Shown one piece after another: positions 6,713-10,391 of a DNA stretch of 10,391 nucleotides. Source of the DNA: Amoebophrya sp. AT5.2 (taxonomy: Eukaryota > Sar > Dinophyceae > Syndiniales > Amoebophryaceae); assembly GCA_005223375.1 (NCBI GenBank), contig RXOD01006425.1, positions 1-10,391 of the forward strand. Direction: 5' to 3'. Within the stretch, counting starts at the first letter, position 1, and each line of letters starts with the position of its first letter. A program made the translations under genes and the position numbers. The notes under the pieces are model-generated. The model was not told where the DNA came from and did no database searches. It saw nothing but the letters and a program-made list of their open reading frames with translations.

Positions 6713-9673
6713 ATGGGCAAGAGTCTCGCGTCGAAGCGCGCCGCGGTGCACCCGCAGGTGCGAAAGTTTGCGGAGCGCCAGAAGCAGGAGCAGCAAAAGT
6801 CGACTGCTCCGAAAAGCAATCCCTTCGACACGATGCAGAACAAGTCGCGTAATCGCGGCGTCTTGAACGAACGTCGTCGCGGCGAGCTGCGCGACGCGAA
6901 GAAGGTGAACCAGGTGCGCAACGCGGAACGGTGTGGAAAGCTGCTAGCGGAGTACCGCGGCCGCAACAAGAAGTCGGTCGTGGACGACAAGCGTTTTATG
7001 GGAGGAAGTAGAGAGGAAAACGAGAGCGCGGAGCTGCACGACAAACGCTTCGCGAAGCTGTTCCACCAGAAGCAAGCGAAAGCGCGGAAGGCATCGAAAT
7101 TCGACGTCGATAGTGGTTCCTCCGACGCGTTGTTGACGCACGGAGGGAAGCCGCTTGTCGCGATCGGGGACGAGGAACTGGAAAAGGACTTGCCCACCGG
7201 CGCCCTCGAGGTCGAGAGCTGGAAAATGACGCGGGAGGAGGAACAGGCGCTGGCGGCGGCAAACTTCGGCGCCGGGGAGGAGATGAAGGGGGAGGACGAC
7301 AGAACAAGTGGAAGATCCGCAGGAGCCACCTCCTCCGACCATGATCCGTCGCTGAAGACGCGCGCGGAGATTTTCCAGGAGATCGTCGAGAAGTCGAAGG
7401 TGGCGAAGCAGCAGGAGCTGCGCGAGCAGAAGGAGCAGGAGCGGCAACTGCTGGCGTTCGACGACGGCTTCCAAGATTTACTGAAGGATCTGCAAACCCG
7501 GACCCCCGCGGACAAGTACGCGACGCGCACGCGACCGGACGAGTACGACCGGCAAATGAAGGTGTTCGCAAACGAACGGGTGGCCAAGGCGCAGGAGAGG
7601 CTGAAAACCGAAGAGGAACTCGCCGTGGAGAAGGCCGAGAAATTGGCGGCGCTGGAAAAGGGGCGCCTGGAGAGGGCGAGGGAGGATAAGAGTCTGAAGT
7701 CGAAGGCCGCGGAACGGCGGGAAAGAAAAGATGCGAACTACGGAGGAGCGGACGTCGAAGAGGACGACGGTGAGGAAGATGAAAACGACGAATCGGATGA
7801 ATCGTCATCCGAAAGCGCAGCAATTCCGCTAGATGCACAAACAGATAGCGAAGCGGAGGACGATGCAGATGCAGCTGATGAAAAGGAGGACGGTGACGAA
7901 CATCAAGCCGAAAGCGCCAAGAGTGCGGACGGGGACGAGAACATCGAGGAAGAAGAAGACTCGCAGTCGGAGGATTTCGACTTCCTCGCGGAGCAATTTG
8001 GCGACGTGCAGGGGGCTGAAGGGGGCGCGGAAGGCGAGTCCGAGTGGCAGGCCGAAGAGAAAGACAAAGACCGAGCAGACGCTGAGGACGGTGACGAGAA
8101 TGACGCAGGTAGTGGCAAAGAAGGAAACGAGGACGAAGTTGACCTTCTCTCCGACGCGGACAGCGACGAGCAATCCATCGATGGCGCTGCGGGGGAGGAG
8201 GAGGACGGGAGAGAGGCTATGCTCGGAGATGATGGCCGCGATAGCCGCGGCTTGTACCCGCGCACCACTGGAACGATTGACCCGATGGCCAACAAGCACT
8301 CCGAACAGGACCTTCCTTACCAGGTGCTTGCGAAAGACCTCAAGCCGCTGCTCCTGAAGCACGAAGCCTCCCCGAACAAGGTGGTGAAGATCGCCAAGCG
8401 CGCCGTGCTTTCGTCCGAGAAGCAGCCGGACGAGGACGCGGCAAGCGCGGAAATCGTCGCGGTGCTGCTAGACTGCATCTGGACGCAACTGACGGAAAGG
8501 GGGAGTTTTTCGCTGCTCTACGCGCTTGAGGAGTATTTGATCGAGCTCACTTCCGGGCTGGGCTTCACCTCCTGCTCCGGTGGCTCGTCCTCGAATGCCA
8601 CGTTGACCCAGCTCACTGTGTACCAGTATTTTTCAGTGAAGATGATCGACATTGTGGGCTTCTTCGACTTCCACGGAAAGACGGTGATTCGCGCCATCGA
8701 CTCGAAGCAGAGGGTCTTCGAGTCTCTCCATCTCGCGAAGATGTTGCTGCACTTTTTCCCCACGACGGATGTGCGACATCCACTGATCTCGCCGATGCTG
8801 ATCCAGCTGGACAGACTTGCGCTCGCTCCCTTGAAGAAACTCTTCAAAGATGCTGGAGTGGAAGTAGGAAAGCAAGAGCTGAAGACGGCGCTGGTCTATC
8901 TGCGGAACGTGCTCTTCGAATTCTCGAACTTTGGAATGGAGGCGGAACAAATGCTAAACGACAGTGAACAGACCACCAACCCCTCACCTTCTGGAAGTGG
9001 TGTCTCGTCAACGCCGGACAGGTATCTGCCCGCTTTGTTCGCGGTGCAACGCGAGTGCGACCTGCTGCTGGGGACAACTGCTGATAGCTGCTCCTCCTTC
9101 GCCTCCTCCTTCGCCAGTTTGCTCACGTCGACCACGGGGGGAGGACCAGCGGCCGCAGGGGCAGCAGACGCTGCGAAAATCGACCCCCCGCAGTGGTTGC
9201 GGCACGTGTCTGGCTTCAGCAAAAAGGGTTTGTCCGAGGCGAGCAGCCTGCTGCTTCCTCTGCAGTACCTGAAAAAGCCGGAGGCGCAAATTCCGGTGCT
9301 GGATCCTTTGTTCCACGACCCGCGGGACGGCATTCTGCCGAAGGGCGACCCGAACCGGTCGGCAAACCGGCGACTGCAACGCGAATACAACAAGGAGCGG
9401 CGCAACGCGGCAAAGGAGCTGCGCAAGGACGCGGAATTCCTGAGGCACGTGAAGGCGAAGGAAGACGAGCGGTTTGTGAAGAAGCAGGAGGCGTCGAAGA
9501 AGCGAGTGAGGGCGATCATGGGGGTGGAAGCGCAAGAAATCGCGCAGATGCAAACCTCGAACGCGACGAGCATGGACACAAGCCTGGGGAGCTACAAGCG
9601 ACGGAAAAAGGAGAAGAAAATGAATCCGCGACTAGCGGGAAATTTGACGAACAAAGACGTCGGGAGAAAATGA
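6713..9673 (+). CDS. NOP14: NOP14-like nucleolar protein (40S subunit biogenesis)
   Basis: NOP14 is a nucleolar component of the small-subunit processome, needed for 18S rRNA maturation and 40S assembly. The match is by overall architecture and pieces of sequence: a basic N-terminus with SNPF (residues 35-38), LLAEYRGRNKKSVVDDKRF (77-95), LLTHGGKPL (140-148, compare THYGQSL in animals) and KSRAEIFQEIV-like text. A very acidic stretch follows at about 346-513 (Asp/Glu/Ser-rich), then DLPYQVLAKDLKPLL (from 532), and FFPTTDVRHPLISPMLIQL in the helical part. The C-terminus is basic, with NRRLQREYNKERRNAAKELRKD-type sequence from about 884 and YKRRKKEKK at 961-969, a likely nuclear or nucleolar localisation signal. 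At 986 residues it is longer than the roughly 800 to 860 usual in yeast and human, mostly through the acidic centre and Ser/Gly linkers. ATG 6713 has A at -3. The single exon is intact, ending in TGA 9671-9673. Confidence 0.93.
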   Translation: MGKSLASKRAAVHPQVRKFAERQKQEQQKSTAPKSNPFDTMQNKSRNRGVLNERRRGELRDAKKVNQVRNAERCGKLLAEYRGRNKKSVVDDKRFMGGSREENESAELHDKRFAKLFHQKQAKARKASKFDVDSGSSDALLTHGGKPLVAIGDEELEKDLPTGALEVESWKMTREEEQALAAANFGAGEEMKGEDDRTSGRSAGATSSDHDPSLKTRAEIFQEIVEKSKVAKQQELREQKEQERQLLAFDDGFQDLLKDLQTRTPADKYATRTRPDEYDRQMKVFANERVAKAQERLKTEEELAVEKAEKLAALEKGRLERAREDKSLKSKAAERRERKDANYGGADVEEDDGEEDENDESDESSSESAAIPLDAQTDSEAEDDADAADEKEDGDEHQAESAKSADGDENIEEEEDSQSEDFDFLAEQFGDVQGAEGGAEGESEWQAEEKDKDRADAEDGDENDAGSGKEGNEDEVDLLSDADSDEQSIDGAAGEEEDGREAMLGDDGRDSRGLYPRTTGTIDPMANKHSEQDLPYQVLAKDLKPLLLKHEASPNKVVKIAKRAVLSSEKQPDEDAASAEIVAVLLDCIWTQLTERGSFSLLYALEEYLIELTSGLGFTSCSGGSSSNATLTQLTVYQYFSVKMIDIVGFFDFHGKTVIRAIDSKQRVFESLHLAKMLLHFFPTTDVRHPLISPMLIQLDRLALAPLKKLFKDAGVEVGKQELKTALVYLRNVLFEFSNFGMEAEQMLNDSEQTTNPSPSGSGVSSTPDRYLPALFAVQRECDLLLGTTADSCSSFASSFASLLTSTTGGGPAAAGAADAAKIDPPQWLRHVSGFSKKGLSEASSLLLPLQYLKKPEAQIPVLDPLFHDPRDGILPKGDPNRSANRRLQREYNKERRNAAKELRKDAEFLRHVKAKEDERFVKKQEASKKRVRAIMGVEAQEIAQMQTSNATSMDTSLGSYKRRKKEKKMNPRLAGNLTNKDVGRK
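7750..8250 (+). other. Acidic low-complexity tract within NOP14
   Basis: About 165 residues are dominated by Asp, Glu and Ser with Ala and Gly, interrupted by a short hydrophobic-aromatic piece DFDFLAEQFGDVQG near 7975-8010. NOP14 homologues also carry a central acidic region, but this one is long. On the DNA level the plus strand is strongly purine-rich here. The tract probably mediates charge-based binding or is a flexible spacer. Confidence 0.75.
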
Positions 9674-9994
9674 ATGAAATACCTCGAAGATGATCCCGGC
9701 GCACATGATCGCTCAGGACTGAAAGAATCAGATGGGCGTCGGCCTGCGACGGCCGCTCCTCCGTTTTTTCTGCAAATTGAAGTTGTGGGAAGCAAAACAT
9801 CATTCATTCTCCTTTCTATCCATCAAGCATCTGTTGATCGTGTTCGCTTCAGTTTCTTTGCCAATTCCGCCGTGTGACGTCGATCTTGTGCACGACACCG
9901 TGAGAGAAGACGATACTCGAGAAATTCGTGACCGTCTCCATCGGCCTGTTCTGCCGCAAATATTTCAGAAGTCACGAATCCACCGCAAACGCAA
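9674..9994. other. Intergenic spacer after NOP14
   Basis: This 321-base spacer holds no gene. A small stem CGTCG/CGACG (about 9737-9751) is followed by a T6 run at about 9764-9769; it resembles a bacterial terminator only superficially. A pyrimidine-rich run lies at about 9805-9822. TTTCAG at 9963-9968 could be a splice acceptor shortly before the start codon at 9995. A 9-bp inverted repeat at 9924-9979 is listed separately. Confidence 0.55.
9924..9979. repeat. 9-bp inverted repeat upstream of last gene
   Basis: ATTCGTGAC (9924-9932) is the exact reverse complement of GTCACGAAT (9971-9979), with 38 bases between. The right arm ends 15 bases before the ATG at 9995. If transcribed, it would form a hairpin in the 5' leader; in DNA it could be a paired binding site. 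No family is recognised. Confidence 0.5.
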
Positions 9995-10391
9995 ATGTCC
10001 GCTCCGCCCGTTGCGCCGTTTCTGTACGCGCTTCTTGCGCAGAGCAAGTCGCTCCCGGCTGCTGGCGTCACGGGTTGGTCGCAGTCTTCCACCGACGTGA
10101 ATCTTTTGAACGATCCGACGGTCGACCCGCTCTTGAAGTTCCGCACCCTGTTCGGGATTGCGCTCGACTGGCGGCAGTTTCCCCGCGTGTTCGTCGCCGC
10201 CTGCGACGCCGAGCACAAGTACGTGAAGCGGGCGGGCGTGAAGGTCGGGGACCTGCTGCTCGCCTGCTGTAGCACGGCCGACCGCGTCACGCTCGTCGCG
10301 CAATGGGAGGCGGTCGCGCCGAGCAGCCAGTCGCCGGAAGAGGCGATCATGGCCCGGATCGCGCAGCGGGTGCGGGAGCAGAAGCCGCAGG
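9995..10391 (+). CDS. Unrecognised protein with PDZ-like segment (5' part, runs off the window)
   Basis: An open frame of 132 codons starts at ATG 9995 (A at -3, first ATG after an in-frame TGA at 9929-9931) and continues past the right edge. It is strongly GC-rich at third positions, like the other genes here, which supports coding. The protein begins MSAPPVAPFLYALLAQ. Residues about 51-105 look PDZ-like: TLFGIALDW (a possible carboxylate-binding loop around F53-G54-I55), then RVFVAAC (64-70), then VKRAGVKVGDLLLACC (77-92), the AGxxxGDxLL pattern typical of PDZ domains. PDZ domains bind C-terminal or internal peptides. The identification is by eye and tentative, and only part of the protein is visible. 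Confidence 0.7.
   Translation, partial: MSAPPVAPFLYALLAQSKSLPAAGVTGWSQSSTDVNLLNDPTVDPLLKFRTLFGIALDWRQFPRVFVAACDAEHKYVKRAGVKVGDLLLACCSTADRVTLVAQWEAVAPSSQSPEEAIMARIAQRVREQKPQ

Noticed and set aside
6628..7587. Antisense open frame (319 codons) opposite NOP14
   Set aside because: NOP14 identity on the plus strand is clear; the antisense translation is Ser/Phe/Cys-rich, as expected from reverse-reading Glu/Lys/Arg codons.
9737..9769. Stem followed by T6 as a rho-independent terminator
   Set aside because: The stem is only five pairs and distant from the T run, and the window is eukaryotic, where such terminators do not serve protein genes.
1..10391. CRISPR array, tandem satellite, rRNA or spliced-leader RNA gene
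   Set aside because: No regularly spaced repeats, rRNA core motifs or known spliced-leader sequence were seen on reading either strand.

Overview
The window looks like nuclear DNA of a protist, not bacterial DNA. It encodes NOP14, a ribosome-biogenesis protein found only in eukaryotes. A DEAD-box helicase piece begins abruptly behind a pyrimidine tract and AG, as at a splice acceptor. A second gene needs an intron of about 0.4 kb to join its halves. All four genes lie on the plus strand, are about 0.3 to 1 kb apart, and are GC-rich, alanine-rich and CpG-rich against AT-richer spacers. Such co-oriented genes with few introns recall alveolates (dinoflagellate, syndinean or perkinsid relatives), but no spliced-leader gene or other diagnostic sequence was seen, so the lineage is an inference.

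Layout: 1-517 is probably intron, rich in nested inverted repeats. 518-1055 is the last exon of a DEAD-box RNA helicase with an unusual insert of about 80 residues. 1056-2044 is a spacer with one clear compound hairpin. 2045-5714 is a two-exon gene for an unrecognised protein of about 1,080 residues; its intron (about 3800-4229) carries nested inverted repeats. 5715-6712 is a spacer with a palindromic block at 6487-6588. 6713-9673 is an intact single-exon NOP14 gene. 9674-9994 is a short spacer whose 3' end holds a 9-bp inverted repeat. 9995 to the window end is the start of another gene, with a tentative PDZ-like segment.

Two of the genes are RNA-related: NOP14 acts in 40S subunit assembly and the helicase probably remodels RNA. 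The other two have no assigned role, and nothing shows the four act together. The most unusual signal is that both probable introns contain ordered, nested complementary blocks, which suggests fold-back (MITE-like or introner-like) elements. The exact exon borders of the two-exon gene cannot be fixed without RNA data.
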